A stretch of 64,000 nucleotides of DNA from positions 3,307,501-3,371,500 of the forward strand of contig NZ_CP056047.1 of NCBI RefSeq assembly GCF_021559775.1. Reading direction: 5' to 3'. The position numbers were made by a program, and so were the translations under genes. Under the pieces are notes generated by a model. The model was not told the origin of the DNA and ran no database searches. It saw nothing but the letters and a program-made list of their open reading frames with translations. Below are positions 18,908 through 29,606 of the stretch, piece by piece; within the stretch, counting starts at the first letter, position 1; each line of letters opens with the position of its first letter. This DNA comes from Gillisella vitis (GTDB lineage Bacteria; Pseudomonadota; Alphaproteobacteria; Rhizobiales; Rhizobiaceae).

Positions 18908-21900
18908 TTACTGGTCCTGCCCACTGTGGCGACGATGCAGATCGTCCATGATCTTACTGTCTTGCGGTATCGCCTCGTCCTTGTCGCCCGTCCGTCCGCG
19001 CAGGCTGACCTTCTCATAGAGGCGGCGCGTCAGATCGCCGACAGTGGCATTGTCGGCAAGACTGCTGAGGGGAATGTCAAAGCCGGTATTCTGCTCGAAA
19101 TTCATCCCCAGCTCGACAGCCATCAAACTGTCCAGCCCGATATCCTTCAGCACGCTGTTCAGCCCGATGCTTTCCTTGGGCACCCGCAATGTATCGGCAA
19201 TTTCACCGGCAAGCACCGAAAACAGCACATCCTGGGCCGCAGCCGGTGCCTTGCCGTCGATCAGCGCCACCAAATCAATCTCGCCACCCTCACCGCTGCC
19301 AACATGCTGGTTGCTGCGGCGCATGATCAGCGAAAACAAGGGTTCGTTGACCACGGCAAGCGAATGCGCAGCAGCCCAGTCGAATTCGGAAATCATCACC
19401 ACAGCTGCATCGACGGAGCCGGTATCGGCAGCGATATAGCGCCCGACCGCCGACAGCGCATCGCGGGCATCCAGCGCCGTCTTGCCAATCCGGCGTCCAA
19501 GCCGTTCATTAACCTGCGCATTACGGGCCAGATAACCGGCATCGCCGATTGCCCCGAAGCCGACGGCAAGACCAGCCAGCCCCTCGGCGCGGCGCGCCCG
19601 CGCCAAGCCTTCCAGGAAGCCGTTGGCAGCGACATAATTGCCCTGGCCGGGATTGCCGACATAGGTGGTGATCGAGGAAAACAGAATGAAATTGTCGATG
19701 CCATCCTGCCGGGTCAACCGGTCCAGAAGGGATGCACCCTTGGCCTTGACGTCGATCACCGGCTGGTTGCGCACGCGCGTCAGGTTGGAGATGAAGGCAT
19801 CATCCAGCACCATCGCCGCATGGATGATAGTCTTCAACGGCGCAATAGTGCGCAGCTCGGCCAAAAGCGCTGACAAGGCCGCTTCACTGGTCACGTCGCA
19901 GCCGCGAATATAGGCCGTCACGCCCTGCTTGGCCCAACGGTCGATCACGGTTTGCGTCTCGGCATCAACAAGCCCGCGCCGCGTCGACAAGGCGATATGG
20001 CGCGCGCCCTGCTCTACCAGCCAATCGGCCGCGGCAAGGCCGAAACCGCCGATACCGCCGACAACCAGATGCATGCCATCCGCATCGACCACCATCCGGC
20101 GTGCCGACTTTACCGCCACGCGGTCGCGTCCCGCAACCGGCGGCAGCACGACAATCTTGCCGATATGGCCAGCATTCTGCATCAGCCGGAAGGCATCGCC
20201 AATCTCATCGTGTTCGAAGGCGCGGAACGGCAGCGGCGTGAACACGCCCTGCTCGAACAAGCCACCGATTTCGGCCAGCATACGGCGCGACAGATCGGGA
20301 TGCAGGACCAGCAATTGGTCGGCGTCGATGCCGAAATAGCTGACATTGCGACGGAATGGCCGCAGGCCGATCTTGCTGTCGGCGTAATAATCGCGCTTGC
20401 CAAGCTCCAGGAAGCGCCCGAACGGCTTGACCAGCGACAGGGATTTCTCCATCGCCTCGCCAAACAGCGAGTTCAACACCAGATCGACACCTTCACCGCC
20501 GGTCACGTCAAGCACATCGCCGACAAAACCGAGCGAGCGGCTATCGAACACATGGTCCGCCCCCAGCGTTTCCAGGAAGCGCCGCTTTTCGACGGTGCCT
20601 GCCGTGGCAATGATCTTGGCGCCGAAATGCCGGGCGACCTGCAAAGCCGCAAGCCCGACGCCGCCAGCGGCACCGTGAATAAGGATGGTTTCGCCCGGAC
20701 GTACCTGCCCAAGCTCATGGATGGCATAATAGGCGGTCAGGAAGACCACCGGAATGGTCGCCGCCGATACCGGGTCCACGCCATCCGGCAACTTGGCCAC
20801 GCCAGCCCGCTCAACCTTGACATGGGTGCCGAAAGCCGCTGCGGCAATCGCCATCACCTTGTCCCCGAGGGCAAGGTCGCTCACCTTTGCGCCGACAGCG
20901 ACCACCTCACCGGCAAATTCCATGCCGATCGAAGCCCCGGCAAAGCCGTCCTCAAGCGCCTCTTCCGGCAGCAAGCCCATGGCCCACATCACGTCGCGGA
21001 AATTCAAGCCTGTCGCTGCGGTCTTCACCAGCACCTCGGTCGGGCCGATGACGGGGACCGGGCAGCTTTCCCAGCGAATACTGGCGACCTGCGACGGCAC
21101 CTGCTGGCGAATGACCGCCGCCTCAAAAGCATCGGTACGCTGCGCCGTCAGCTGGGCCGGACCAGGCACGGCGCGAATCTCGGCCATCCGCCCGGTTTCC
21201 GGCTCCACCAGCCATTCGCGGTTGTCGCTCTTGGCGGCCAGCAAGCGCATGCCCCAGTCCAGCATGATTTCCAGCGTATTGCTGGAGGGTCCGGTATCGA
21301 CGACCTGCATGTCGAACAGGTCGAACTCATTGCGCAACACACGGGCAAAGGCCCAAAGGCCTGCATTGACAGGCCCGGCGTGACTGGAGCGGGTCAAGTC
21401 CTTGCCGGTAATGCCGGTGACGGGCGCACCGCCGGGCAGAACCAGAGTGACCGGAAGCGCCCTCACAGCATCAGACGTTGATGCCGCAACGTCGCCAAGC
21501 GCCATGGCCAGCGCACTAAGAGCGCCGACCCGGTCCTGCAACAGCAACGATCCATCCACAGCCGCATCGGTATCCGGCATCAGCCAGACCATTCCGCCCA
21601 AGGCTGATCCAGCCTTGCCCACTGCGTCGGCCAGCATCGACCGGTCCGTTTCAAAGCTGCCTGACAGACACAGCAAAGAAACCTGGGAGCCGCCCAGTGC
21701 TCTTGCTGCCGCCGAAAGCCGGGCAAGATCCGCAGTTTTTTCATGAACGATGATCACCGGCCCGCTGGCCACAACCTCGTCCACCGACCCACCGTCCTGA
21801 CGCGTCGCATCATATGGCTCAGCCACGTCAGCCCGGCCCTGGGCTTCCGCCACGATAAGGCTACCGCCATCCACCTGCACTTGCCGGGCATGGGCCGCAG

Positions 21901-24900
21901 CAAAACCGGCCTGTTGCAGGGATTTCATCCAATCTTCGCTACCGCCAAATCGGCCGAGCGGAAATTCCTCCGAAACCGTCCTGTCGAACCAGCCATCTAG
22001 CAGACCGAAGGCGAAATCATGCAATAGGCCGGGCGCTGGTTGCACGGCGACAAGGCGACGGGCCGAGGCCAAGGCGCCATGACTGAGCCGTGCCAGCATT
22101 TCACCATCCAGCAAGCGGCAAAGATCGGCATGGGCGCTGGCAATTAGATCGACCGGCGCTTTCAGCAGAGAAAGTTGGTCCAATCCCTTTGCGTCCACGA
22201 CAGTGACGCGCGGATCAGCCTCGAAAGACAGTTCCAGATTACGGCGCAGGCCTGCCTCAGGCTCGTAAATCACCAGATTGCCGCCAGCCGCACGAACCAG
22301 ATCGGCGAGCTTGCGGCTGAGATGAAGCGAGCTGGCGCCAAGCTCGACCACCAGCGGCGGCGCATCGGCATCCAGCGTCGAGAGACAGTCGACCACCGCC
22401 TTCAACAACACCCTATGACTCTCGGTGGCGAGCGTGGAATGAACGGCGAAATGGTCCAGCGTCGCTTCGCTGATCACCCCGTCCCAATCCGGAACCTCGT
22501 CCACAACACCTGCAGGTTGATCGAGCTTTGCATTAACGGCTGTCAGCACGTCATTGATCATCACCAGTTCAACGGTGCGTTCCGGGAAATCCCGGTAAAG
22601 TTCCCGGATCAGCTCGAAAGCGGGCGGAAGATCGCTGCCATCTTCAAGCGTCCAGCTGCCATCCGCATACTGGGCAAAGCCGCTATCGGTCAGACTGTGC
22701 AGGGCATTGGTCAGGAACCGCCGCAACCGCACATCGCCCGGCAGATCGACCAGCGACACGCGCCGATCTTGACCGGCAAGGCGCTCGGCCAGCGCATAGA
22801 AGGCGCTGAGCACGCAGGCCTGGATCAGCACCGTGGCATTGTCCAGCTCACGTTCCTGACAGGCGAAAACATCGCCCAACGGTGCAACCAGGGCCACACC
22901 CTGATCTTTCACCAGGGGTAGCGCGATGGTTTCATAATGATAGGCAAGTCCATCGAGCGTCTTGTGCTGCTTCAGATAGGTGCGTCGGAACCGACTATCG
23001 CTCAAGCTGGCGATCCGCTCGCCCGTCTCACCATAGAGATGAAAATTGGCTTTGATCGAACTATCACTGATCCGCTCGATCTCGATCACCGCCCGATGGA
23101 CCGGAGCACCGAGAACACGCGTGCGGACACGTCCGAAACGCACGGGAATATAAGGCGCTCCGCCCTGCTCGCCGCTGAAGCGGCCAAACAGCGCCACCAA
23201 CCCGTGGAACATCGCATCAACCGACATCGGGTTGAGATTATAGCGCAGCAACGGGTGACCCGGCGCGGCTGCCGGCTTCAGGAACACTTCGACAAGCCGT
23301 TCGCCATGGCAGATCGCTTTTTCCAGCAATTGGAAGCGCGGCCCGTAATCCAGGCCGAAATTGCGCGCCGTCCGGTAGGCGGCAGATTTATCCAGCTCCG
23401 ATGTCGGGCTGGACAGGTCGAAATCAACCGCATCGTCCAGTTCGGAGGCCGTGAGTTTGCGAACCCGGGCAACCGCATTGACCGTCCAGTCGTCATCGCT
23501 CAAACGCTCACGTGAGCGGATCTGAAGATCGCCGGTCGCGGCGGAAATCAGCGTGGAAAGTTCGACGATCCGGCTGTCGCTCAATTCCAGCGGTCGCATG
23601 ATCTCAACATTGCTGATCTCAAGCTGGTCGGAGCCGAAATGCGCCTGCGCCGCCGAAATGGCAATTTCCACAAAACCACTGCCCGGCAAAATAGCGCGGC
23701 CATCGACCACATGTTCGGCCAGATCCGGAAATAGATGCGCGTCGAGATGGTTTTTCCAATGCCCGCCATTCAAATCGACTCGCCAGCCGCTTAACCGATA
23801 GGCCGTCTGGCCGAACCGGCCATAGAGATCGACGCGGTCGCTGGTCGGCTCCGGCCGCAGATCTGCCCGCTCGAAAGGCACGCCCGGCAGGACGATATCG
23901 GCGCGGCGCGGACCGAAGACCTTAGCCTCATCCACCTTGGCGCCACTGGCGACAGCGCGCGCCAAAGCCCGCGCCACCGGGTCGACCGTCTCATCCAGAG
24001 CCTCACGGCTAAGGCTGGCACTGACGGCAACCGTCGACGACACATGCTGCGCCGTTTCCGACACATAGCCGCCAAGGATCGCACGCGGAGAAATTTCAAC
24101 GAATACACTGCAACCAAGCGCGATGGCCGCTTCCGTCGCCCCTTGGAACTGCACCGGCTGGCGGACATTCTTCCACCAGTAGTCCGAGGTTAGCGCGGTG
24201 CCCTCCAGTTGCTCGCCCGTCACCGTGGAGATGAATGGAAGGGTGGTCTGGCGCGGGGTAATCAGCGGCGGATCGGCCGAAAAAGCAGCCTTCGCCTTAT
24301 CGATCAGCGGATGATGGAAGGGATAATCAATGTCCAGCACCTGGGCTGGCACTCGCTGCTTGCGGGCATGTTCTCTCAGTGCCCGGACCGCGTCTTCACG
24401 ACCAGACACGGTCACCGAATTGGGTGCATTGATCGCGGCAATCGTCAGGTCATCAAAGCCAAGCTCGGCCAGCATGGCGCGCGCATCGGCCTCGCCAAGC
24501 TTCAGGGCCGCCATCGTGCCTTCACCGGCCAACACCGCCTGATGCTGCGACCGTTTGGCGATCACACAGACGGCATCCTTCAGCGACAGCGCACCCGATA
24601 CATAGGCGGCAGCAACTTCACCGACCGAATGACCGTAAACAGCATCCGGCACCAGACCGGCAAGTTGCAGCGCATCCGACAGCGAGGCCTGGATGGCAAA
24701 CAGCATGGGCTGGGCAAGCCTGGTATCTTTCAATCGGGCTTCCAGATCCGGATCGGTCAGTGCCGCAACGAGATCAAGAGCCGAATGCGCCGTAAACAGC
24801 GCGGCGATCCGCTCATAGCTCTCGCGGAATCGGGCATTTGCCCGGTAGGCATCGAGGCCCATGCCCGCCCATTGAGCGCCATTGCCGGAAAACACAAACG

Positions 24901-26479
24901 CGAGCTTACCGTTGCGCGACGAGGCTTCACCGATTTCGCCGCCGGTCTTCGCTGTGGCAAGCCGTTCCTGCACCGCCTTGACGATGGCATCCGCGCTGCC
25001 ACTGGCAACGAAGCGGTGCCGGAGCGGCGCACGGTTTGAAGCGGCAGTCGAGATCAGGTCTTCCAGATCACCATCGCTGCCAGCCGCAGCAAAGGCCTTG
25101 TCGTAACTGTCCAACAACGCTTTCAGGCTTTCCTGAGAATGGGCGCTGGCCATGAACAGACGACCGGCACCGGCTGGGTTAGCCGCGTCTTGCACCAAAT
25201 CAGGTCTCTGCGGATCGGCAATCACCACATGCGCATTGGCGCCGCCAAAGCCAAAGGAATTAATACCGGCAAGGCGCGGCAAGCCATCTCGCTCCAGTGC
25301 AACGGCTTGGGAGGCAACACGGACATTCAGGCCATCGAAATCAATTGTGTCATTTGGCTCGTTGAAATGCAGCGAGGCTGGCAGCAGATCGTGCTGCAAG
25401 GCCATCATCGCCTTCAGCACACCAAGCAGGCCGGATGCGGGTTCGGTATGACCGATATTGGTTTTGATCGAGCCGATCCACACCGGCTCCTTGCGGCGCT
25501 GGCCGATGACCGTGCCAAGCGACCAGACTTCCGCGGGATCGCCGACCTTGGTGCCGGTGCCATGCCCTTCGATAAAGGCCAGCCGATCCGGGTCGAGACC
25601 ATTGCCGTCATAGACGGCGTGCAACAGAACGGCCTGCGCTTCGCGCGACGGCAGCGAAATACCATTCGTGCGCCCGGCCGCATTGGTGCCGCTGGCAACA
25701 ATAGTCGCGTGGCTGCGGTCGCCTTCGCGCCGGGCCTTATCGCTAGAGCGCAGCACCAGCACGGCACCGCCTTCGGCGCGAACATAGCCAATACCGTCAT
25801 TGGCATAGGCCTTGCACAAACCGTCTATCGACAGCATCCGCGCCTGCGCGAAGCCGACGAAAGGCAGGGGATGGACCAGCACGTTGACACCGGCAACAAT
25901 CGCTGTGTCAACCTCGCCAGACGCAATCGCGCGCACCGCGTGATCGAGTGCGACCAGCGATGACGAACAGGCCGTATCGACCGTCATGCTCGGACCATTC
26001 AGGCCGAAGACATGCGAGATACGGTTGGAGACCACCGATAGCGTATTGCCGGTCATGAAATGCGGACCGGGACCAGCCGGATCTTCCGCCGCCAGATTGG
26101 CATGGTCGAAACTGGAGGCGCCGACATAGACCGCGACATTCTGGCCAGCCAAACTGTTAGCGGGGATATTGGCGTCTTCCAGCGCCCGCCAGGTCAATTC
26201 CAGCAGGATGCGCTGCTGCGGGTCCATAAAAGCCGCCTCGCGCCGTGACATGCCAAACAGGGCGGGATCGAACTGATAGATTCCATCCATCACACCGGCA
26301 GCGAAAGTGTAATATTTTCCAGGCGTGCCGATTTCGGGATGCCAGTAGCGCGCAATATCCCAACGATCCCCGGGCAAGGTCGAGACAGTGCATGCGCCGG
26401 CACGCAAAAGATCAAACAACTCTTCGGGAGATCTTGCCCCCGGTGCCACGCAGGCACGCCCTATAATCTCTACTGTCAT
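18908..26479 (-). CDS. rkpA: Multidomain reducing polyketide/fatty acid synthase RkpA
   Basis: 2523 residues, close to the length of S. meliloti RkpA. Domains in order: ketosynthase (1-420; Cys171 in DTACSSS, His306 in HGTGT, His344 in NIGHTE); acyltransferase (about 525-830; Ser618 in GHSVGE); dehydratase (about 890-1170; His923 in HVVDGRAILPGSG, Asp1088); a methyltransferase-like region (about 1340-1550, VVELGASSLHLS); enoylreductase (about 1795-2115; GAAGGVGLAALQ); ketoreductase (about 2135-2320; VVGGIGGFG, Tyr2282); ACP (about 2415-2490; Ser2451 in GLDSLM). The set permits full beta-carbon reduction, as in a fatty acid. Needs phosphopantetheinylation by an enzyme not in this window. The ribosome-binding site is weak. 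Confidence 0.93.
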   Translation of the reverse strand: MTVEIIGRACVAPGARSPEELFDLLRAGACTVSTLPGDRWDIARYWHPEIGTPGKYYTFAAGVMDGIYQFDPALFGMSRREAAFMDPQQRILLELTWRALEDANIPANSLAGQNVAVYVGASSFDHANLAAEDPAGPGPHFMTGNTLSVVSNRISHVFGLNGPSMTVDTACSSSLVALDHAVRAIASGEVDTAIVAGVNVLVHPLPFVGFAQARMLSIDGLCKAYANDGIGYVRAEGGAVLVLRSSDKARREGDRSHATIVASGTNAAGRTNGISLPSREAQAVLLHAVYDGNGLDPDRLAFIEGHGTGTKVGDPAEVWSLGTVIGQRRKEPVWIGSIKTNIGHTEPASGLLGVLKAMMALQHDLLPASLHFNEPNDTIDFDGLNVRVASQAVALERDGLPRLAGINSFGFGGANAHVVIADPQRPDLVQDAANPAGAGRLFMASAHSQESLKALLDSYDKAFAAAGSDGDLEDLISTAASNRAPLRHRFVASGSADAIVKAVQERLATAKTGGEIGEASSRNGKLAFVFSGNGAQWAGMGLDAYRANARFRESYERIAALFTAHSALDLVAALTDPDLEARLKDTRLAQPMLFAIQASLSDALQLAGLVPDAVYGHSVGEVAAAYVSGALSLKDAVCVIAKRSQHQAVLAGEGTMAALKLGEADARAMLAELGFDDLTIAAINAPNSVTVSGREDAVRALREHARKQRVPAQVLDIDYPFHHPLIDKAKAAFSADPPLITPRQTTLPFISTVTGEQLEGTALTSDYWWKNVRQPVQFQGATEAAIALGCSVFVEISPRAILGGYVSETAQHVSSTVAVSASLSREALDETVDPVARALARAVASGAKVDEAKVFGPRRADIVLPGVPFERADLRPEPTSDRVDLYGRFGQTAYRLSGWRVDLNGGHWKNHLDAHLFPDLAEHVVDGRAILPGSGFVEIAISAAQAHFGSDQLEISNVEIMRPLELSDSRIVELSTLISAATGDLQIRSRERLSDDDWTVNAVARVRKLTASELDDAVDFDLSSPTSELDKSAAYRTARNFGLDYGPRFQLLEKAICHGERLVEVFLKPAAAPGHPLLRYNLNPMSVDAMFHGLVALFGRFSGEQGGAPYIPVRFGRVRTRVLGAPVHRAVIEIERISDSSIKANFHLYGETGERIASLSDSRFRRTYLKQHKTLDGLAYHYETIALPLVKDQGVALVAPLGDVFACQERELDNATVLIQACVLSAFYALAERLAGQDRRVSLVDLPGDVRLRRFLTNALHSLTDSGFAQYADGSWTLEDGSDLPPAFELIRELYRDFPERTVELVMINDVLTAVNAKLDQPAGVVDEVPDWDGVISEATLDHFAVHSTLATESHRVLLKAVVDCLSTLDADAPPLVVELGASSLHLSRKLADLVRAAGGNLVIYEPEAGLRRNLELSFEADPRVTVVDAKGLDQLSLLKAPVDLIASAHADLCRLLDGEMLARLSHGALASARRLVAVQPAPGLLHDFAFGLLDGWFDRTVSEEFPLGRFGGSEDWMKSLQQAGFAAAHARQVQVDGGSLIVAEAQGRADVAEPYDATRQDGGSVDEVVASGPVIIVHEKTADLARLSAAARALGGSQVSLLCLSGSFETDRSMLADAVGKAGSALGGMVWLMPDTDAAVDGSLLLQDRVGALSALAMALGDVAASTSDAVRALPVTLVLPGGAPVTGITGKDLTRSSHAGPVNAGLWAFARVLRNEFDLFDMQVVDTGPSSNTLEIMLDWGMRLLAAKSDNREWLVEPETGRMAEIRAVPGPAQLTAQRTDAFEAAVIRQQVPSQVASIRWESCPVPVIGPTEVLVKTAATGLNFRDVMWAMGLLPEEALEDGFAGASIGMEFAGEVVAVGAKVSDLALGDKVMAIAAAAFGTHVKVERAGVAKLPDGVDPVSAATIPVVFLTAYYAIHELGQVRPGETILIHGAAGGVGLAALQVARHFGAKIIATAGTVEKRRFLETLGADHVFDSRSLGFVGDVLDVTGGEGVDLVLNSLFGEAMEKSLSLVKPFGRFLELGKRDYYADSKIGLRPFRRNVSYFGIDADQLLVLHPDLSRRMLAEIGGLFEQGVFTPLPFRAFEHDEIGDAFRLMQNAGHIGKIVVLPPVAGRDRVAVKSARRMVVDADGMHLVVGGIGGFGLAAADWLVEQGARHIALSTRRGLVDAETQTVIDRWAKQGVTAYIRGCDVTSEAALSALLAELRTIAPLKTIIHAAMVLDDAFISNLTRVRNQPVIDVKAKGASLLDRLTRQDGIDNFILFSSITTYVGNPGQGNYVAANGFLEGLARARRAEGLAGLAVGFGAIGDAGYLARNAQVNERLGRRIGKTALDARDALSAVGRYIAADTGSVDAAVVMISEFDWAAAHSLAVVNEPLFSLIMRRSNQHVGSGEGGEIDLVALIDGKAPAAAQDVLFSVLAGEIADTLRVPKESIGLNSVLKDIGLDSLMAVELGMNFEQNTGFDIPLSSLADNATVGDLTRRLYEKVSLRGRTGDKDEAIPQDSKIMDDLHRRHSGQDQ

Positions 26480-27007
26480 CTATTCGTACGGATCTCAACA
26501 GTTTAGCGAGGTCTGATAGCCTTTCAGATGTCCTCAGATATAATTATCCTTCACTTAGAGAAGCGACATAGGGGCGTCAATCAGGATTCACATAGGCAGG
26601 CCTCCGCCTCATGAAAGAAAAACGCCGGAAACTTATGGCGTAGAACGATTTTTTTAACCTGATGAGACGTGGCAGCCAGAGAGAAACCCGCCCCGCAAAC
26701 CACTTCGATCCTGCCGGATATGAGAGCGAAAACCCACATGCCCGTTCCGAATTTCCTCTTAAAATGAGCAGGTTATCCGATACCGTTCGTGCCTTTGTCC
26801 TCATGGACGATTTCGTCGTTTCTTGACAAAAAGGATGGCGGTTTTAGACCTTTGAAAGGACGCCGCCAAATTGCAATGTCGGTATCAACACCCACCTGAA
26901 CAAACATTCCCAACAGGACGATACGATTCGTGACAGCGCAAACCCGGTCTGCGCTTGCAACTCTAATCGATTTAAGAGAGTTTTCGCGCATTCGGAGGAG
27001 TGCAGAC
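26480..27007. other. Divergent intergenic region rkpA / MFS gene
   Basis: 528 bp between two divergent genes. It is more AT-rich than its flanks. Short frames exist but none has a ribosome-binding site or a protein-like composition. Promoters for rkpAGH (leftward) and the MFS gene (rightward) should lie here; I cannot mark them with confidence. Confidence 0.4.
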
Positions 27008-28162
27008 ATGCAGCAAGGATTTTTCACCAGGGAACGTCTGGCCGTTTCACTTCTGTTCCTGATGAACGGCTTCATTATCGGCTCCTGGGCGCCCAAAGTC
27101 CCTGAATTTGCCCGCAATCTCGACCTGAGCGAAGCACAGCTTGGTCTGATGATCCTCGTTCTGGGACTCGGCTCGCTCGCCTGCATGCCGGTGGCTGGTG
27201 CCCAGATCGCCCGCTACGGCTCACGCCGGGTCACGCTCGCCTGCGCGCTGATATTTCTACCGACGCTGCTCCTGCTGACGGTTGCGCCCAATATTCCCTT
27301 GGCGGCCCTGGCGATTTTCCTGTTTGGCGGCTTCATGGGTGCCATGGATGTGGCGATGAATGCCAATGCGGTCGAGACAGAAAGACAGATGGGGCGCTCG
27401 ATCATGTCGTCCTGCCATGCCTTCTGGAGCCTCGGCGGCCTGATTGGCGCCAGCATAGGCGGACCGCTGCTGGCCATGGCCGGATCGACGGTGCATAGCC
27501 TTGTCGCCACGGTCCTCGCCGCCCTGATGCTGTTTGCTGCCTGGCCGATCACCCTTCGCGACCAGCCCCATCCCGATGCCGAGCATCGCAGGGCGCGCCT
27601 GCCGATGACGCCGCTGCCCTGGCTTCTCGGCCTCGTCGCGCTGTTTTGCATGATCCCGGAAGGTGCGGTGCTTGATTGGGGTGCTTTTTATCTGCGCAAT
27701 GAACTGGGCGGCTCCATTGCCACCTCAAGCTATGCTTATGCCGGCTTCTCCTTGACCATGGCAATCATGCGCTTTGCCGGCGACATCGTCCGCGACAGGC
27801 TGGGGGCGGTGACAACCATGCGGATTTGCGCCCTGATCGCCATGATCGGCACGGCTATTGCTGGTTTTGCTGCCGATCCATGGACCGCCGTCATCGGCTT
27901 TGCCATCATGGGCATCGGCATTTCCAACCTGGTTCCCATCGCCTTTTCCGCCGCTGGCAACCTGCCGGGCATGGCACCAGGCGTCGGCCTGTCGGTGGTC
28001 AGTGCCATGGGCTATTCCGGTATTCTGGTGGCCCCATCGCTGATCGGTTTTGTCGCCGAGCATACGTCGCTGGCGCTGGTGTTTCGCGTGCTCCCAGTGC
28101 TGATCCTGGTTGCCCTGCTGCTCTCCGGCCTTGCCCGGCATGCCGACCGGCCCCAAGTTTGA
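27008..28162 (+). CDS. MFS transporter, YbjJ-like
   Basis: 384 residues with about 12 hydrophobic segments. ATG 27008 has GGAGGAG seven bases upstream, a very strong site, so a longer frame beginning at 26930 is not needed. The N-terminal segment FLMNGFIIGSWAPKVPEFAR followed by GLGSLACMPVAGAQIARYGS resembles the YbjJ branch of the major facilitator superfamily. The substrate is unknown. It is divergent from rkpA and followed by ispG after 78 bp. Confidence 0.85.
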   Translation: MQQGFFTRERLAVSLLFLMNGFIIGSWAPKVPEFARNLDLSEAQLGLMILVLGLGSLACMPVAGAQIARYGSRRVTLACALIFLPTLLLLTVAPNIPLAALAIFLFGGFMGAMDVAMNANAVETERQMGRSIMSSCHAFWSLGGLIGASIGGPLLAMAGSTVHSLVATVLAALMLFAAWPITLRDQPHPDAEHRRARLPMTPLPWLLGLVALFCMIPEGAVLDWGAFYLRNELGGSIATSSYAYAGFSLTMAIMRFAGDIVRDRLGAVTTMRICALIAMIGTAIAGFAADPWTAVIGFAIMGIGISNLVPIAFSAAGNLPGMAPGVGLSVVSAMGYSGILVAPSLIGFVAEHTSLALVFRVLPVLILVALLLSGLARHADRPQV

Positions 28163-28240
28163 TCGACACAAGCCGCTGTCACGATGTTGACAAGCGAACA
28201 TGATTGATCCACCTGAAAGCGAATTATCCGCAAGATCGGG

Positions 28241-29500
28241 ATGACCACCATGGCGCCAGCCGAAGACTTTGACCCGAAACCACGCCGCGCATCCGTGGCC
28301 GTCGATGTCGGCGGCGTCATTGTCGGGGGCGGCGCGCCTGTCGTCGTCCAGTCGATGACCAATACCGATACCGCCGATATTGACGGCACGGTGGCGCAGG
28401 TCGCAGCCCTGCATAAAGCCGGATCGGAAATCGTCCGCATCACCGTGGACCGCGACGAGAGTGCGGCTGCCGTGCCGAAAATCCGCGACCGTCTGGAGCG
28501 GCTCGGCCTTGATGTCCCTCTGATCGGCGACTTTCACTATATCGGCCACAAGCTTCTGGCCGATCATCCAGCCTGTGCCGAGGCGCTGGCCAAATACCGG
28601 ATCAATCCGGGCAATGTCGGCTTCAAGGACAAGAAAGACAAGCAGTTTGCCGATATCATTGAGATGGCGATCCGCTATGACAAGCCGGTGCGCATCGGCG
28701 TCAATTGGGGCTCGCTCGACCAGGAATTGCTGACCCAGTTGATGGACGAGAACCAGGCCAAGGGATTTCCGCTCTCGGCCCGGCAGGTAACACGTGAAGC
28801 GATCTGCCAATCGGCGCTTCTGTCTGCCGAACTGGCCGAAGAGATCGGCCTTTCGCGCAACCGCATCATCCTGTCGGCCAAGGTCAGCCAGGTTCAGGAT
28901 CTGATCGCTGTCTACTCCATGCTGGCCTCGCGCTCCGACCATGCGCTGCATCTGGGCCTGACCGAAGCGGGCATGGGCTCGAAAGGCATTGTCGCCTCAT
29001 CAGCGGCCATGGGCTATGTGCTGCAACAGGGCATCGGCGACACGATCCGCGTTTCGCTGACGCCAGAGCCGAACGGCGACCGGACCCGCGAAGTGCAGGT
29101 GGCACAAGAACTGTTGCAGGTCATGGGCTTTCGCCAGTTCATCCCGGTCGTTGCTGCCTGTCCGGGCTGCGGGCGCACCACCTCTACGGTGTTCCAGGAG
29201 CTGGCGCAGAAGATCCAGAGCGATATCCGCAAGAACATGCCGGTCTGGCGGGAAAAATATCCTGGTGTTGAAGGGCTGAATGTCGCGGTCATGGGCTGCA
29301 TCGTCAATGGCCCGGGGGAAAGCAAGCATGCCGATATCGGCATTTCCCTGCCCGGCACCGGCGAAAACCCGGCGGCACCGGTGTTTATCGACGGTGAGAA
29401 GGCGTTGACCTTGCGTGGTCCGAAAATCGCCGAGGATTTCGAGGCTCTGGTGATCGACTATATCGAAAAACGCTACGGTCAGCGGTCGGCGGCAGAGTAA
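28241..29500 (+). CDS. ispG: 4-hydroxy-3-methylbut-2-enyl diphosphate synthase IspG
   Basis: 419-residue iron-sulphur enzyme of the non-mevalonate isoprenoid pathway; converts the cyclic diphosphate MEcPP to HMBPP. The start region [14 protein letters not shown] and the C-terminal cluster motifs ACPGCGRT and [11 protein letters not shown] supply the three Cys and one Glu that hold the 4Fe-4S cluster. ATG 28241 or the ATG nine bases later could be the start. The ispA gene 3 kb away uses downstream products of the same pathway. Confidence 0.97.
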   Translation: MTTMAPAEDFDPKPRRASVAVDVGGVIVGGGAPVVVQSMTNTDTADIDGTVAQVAALHKAGSEIVRITVDRDESAAAVPKIRDRLERLGLDVPLIGDFHYIGHKLLADHPACAEALAKYRINPGNVGFKDKKDKQFADIIEMAIRYDKPVRIGVNWGSLDQELLTQLMDENQAKGFPLSARQVTREAICQSALLSAELAEEIGLSRNRIILSAKVSQVQDLIAVYSMLASRSDHALHLGLTEAGMGSKGIVASSAAMGYVLQQGIGDTIRVSLTPEPNGDRTREVQVAQELLQVMGFRQFIPVVAACPGCGRTTSTVFQELAQKIQSDIRKNMPVWREKYPGVEGLNVAVMGCIVNGPGESKHADIGISLPGTGENPAAPVFIDGEKALTLRGPKIAEDFEALVIDYIEKRYGQRSAAE

Positions 29501-29606
29501 GAGAGCCGTTCTGTCAGCAAGCAGTTCTGTAGCAGGTGGGATGTTTTCTTCATATTGCCGCAATTGCTCTGTTCAGGATGAAATGAACCTACGGAGTCCT
29601 ATCCCG

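Noticed and set aside
19952..21481. Long open frame on the plus strand
   Set aside because: It is antisense to rkpA, has Arg/His/Gln-rich composition typical of a mirrored GC-rich gene, and has no ribosome-binding site.
18908..26479. Antibiotic or siderophore polyketide cluster
   Set aside because: No NRPS, thioesterase, exporter or resistance gene is linked; length, order and neighbours fit rkpA-rkpG-rkpH.
26577..26804. 75-codon minus-strand ORF in the rkpA upstream region
   Set aside because: Arg/Ser/Phe-rich translation of AT-rich DNA without a start site; more likely promoter DNA.
27725..28951. 408-codon minus-strand frame
   Set aside because: Antisense to the MFS gene and ispG; composition is His/Asp/Gln-rich and no start site is visible.
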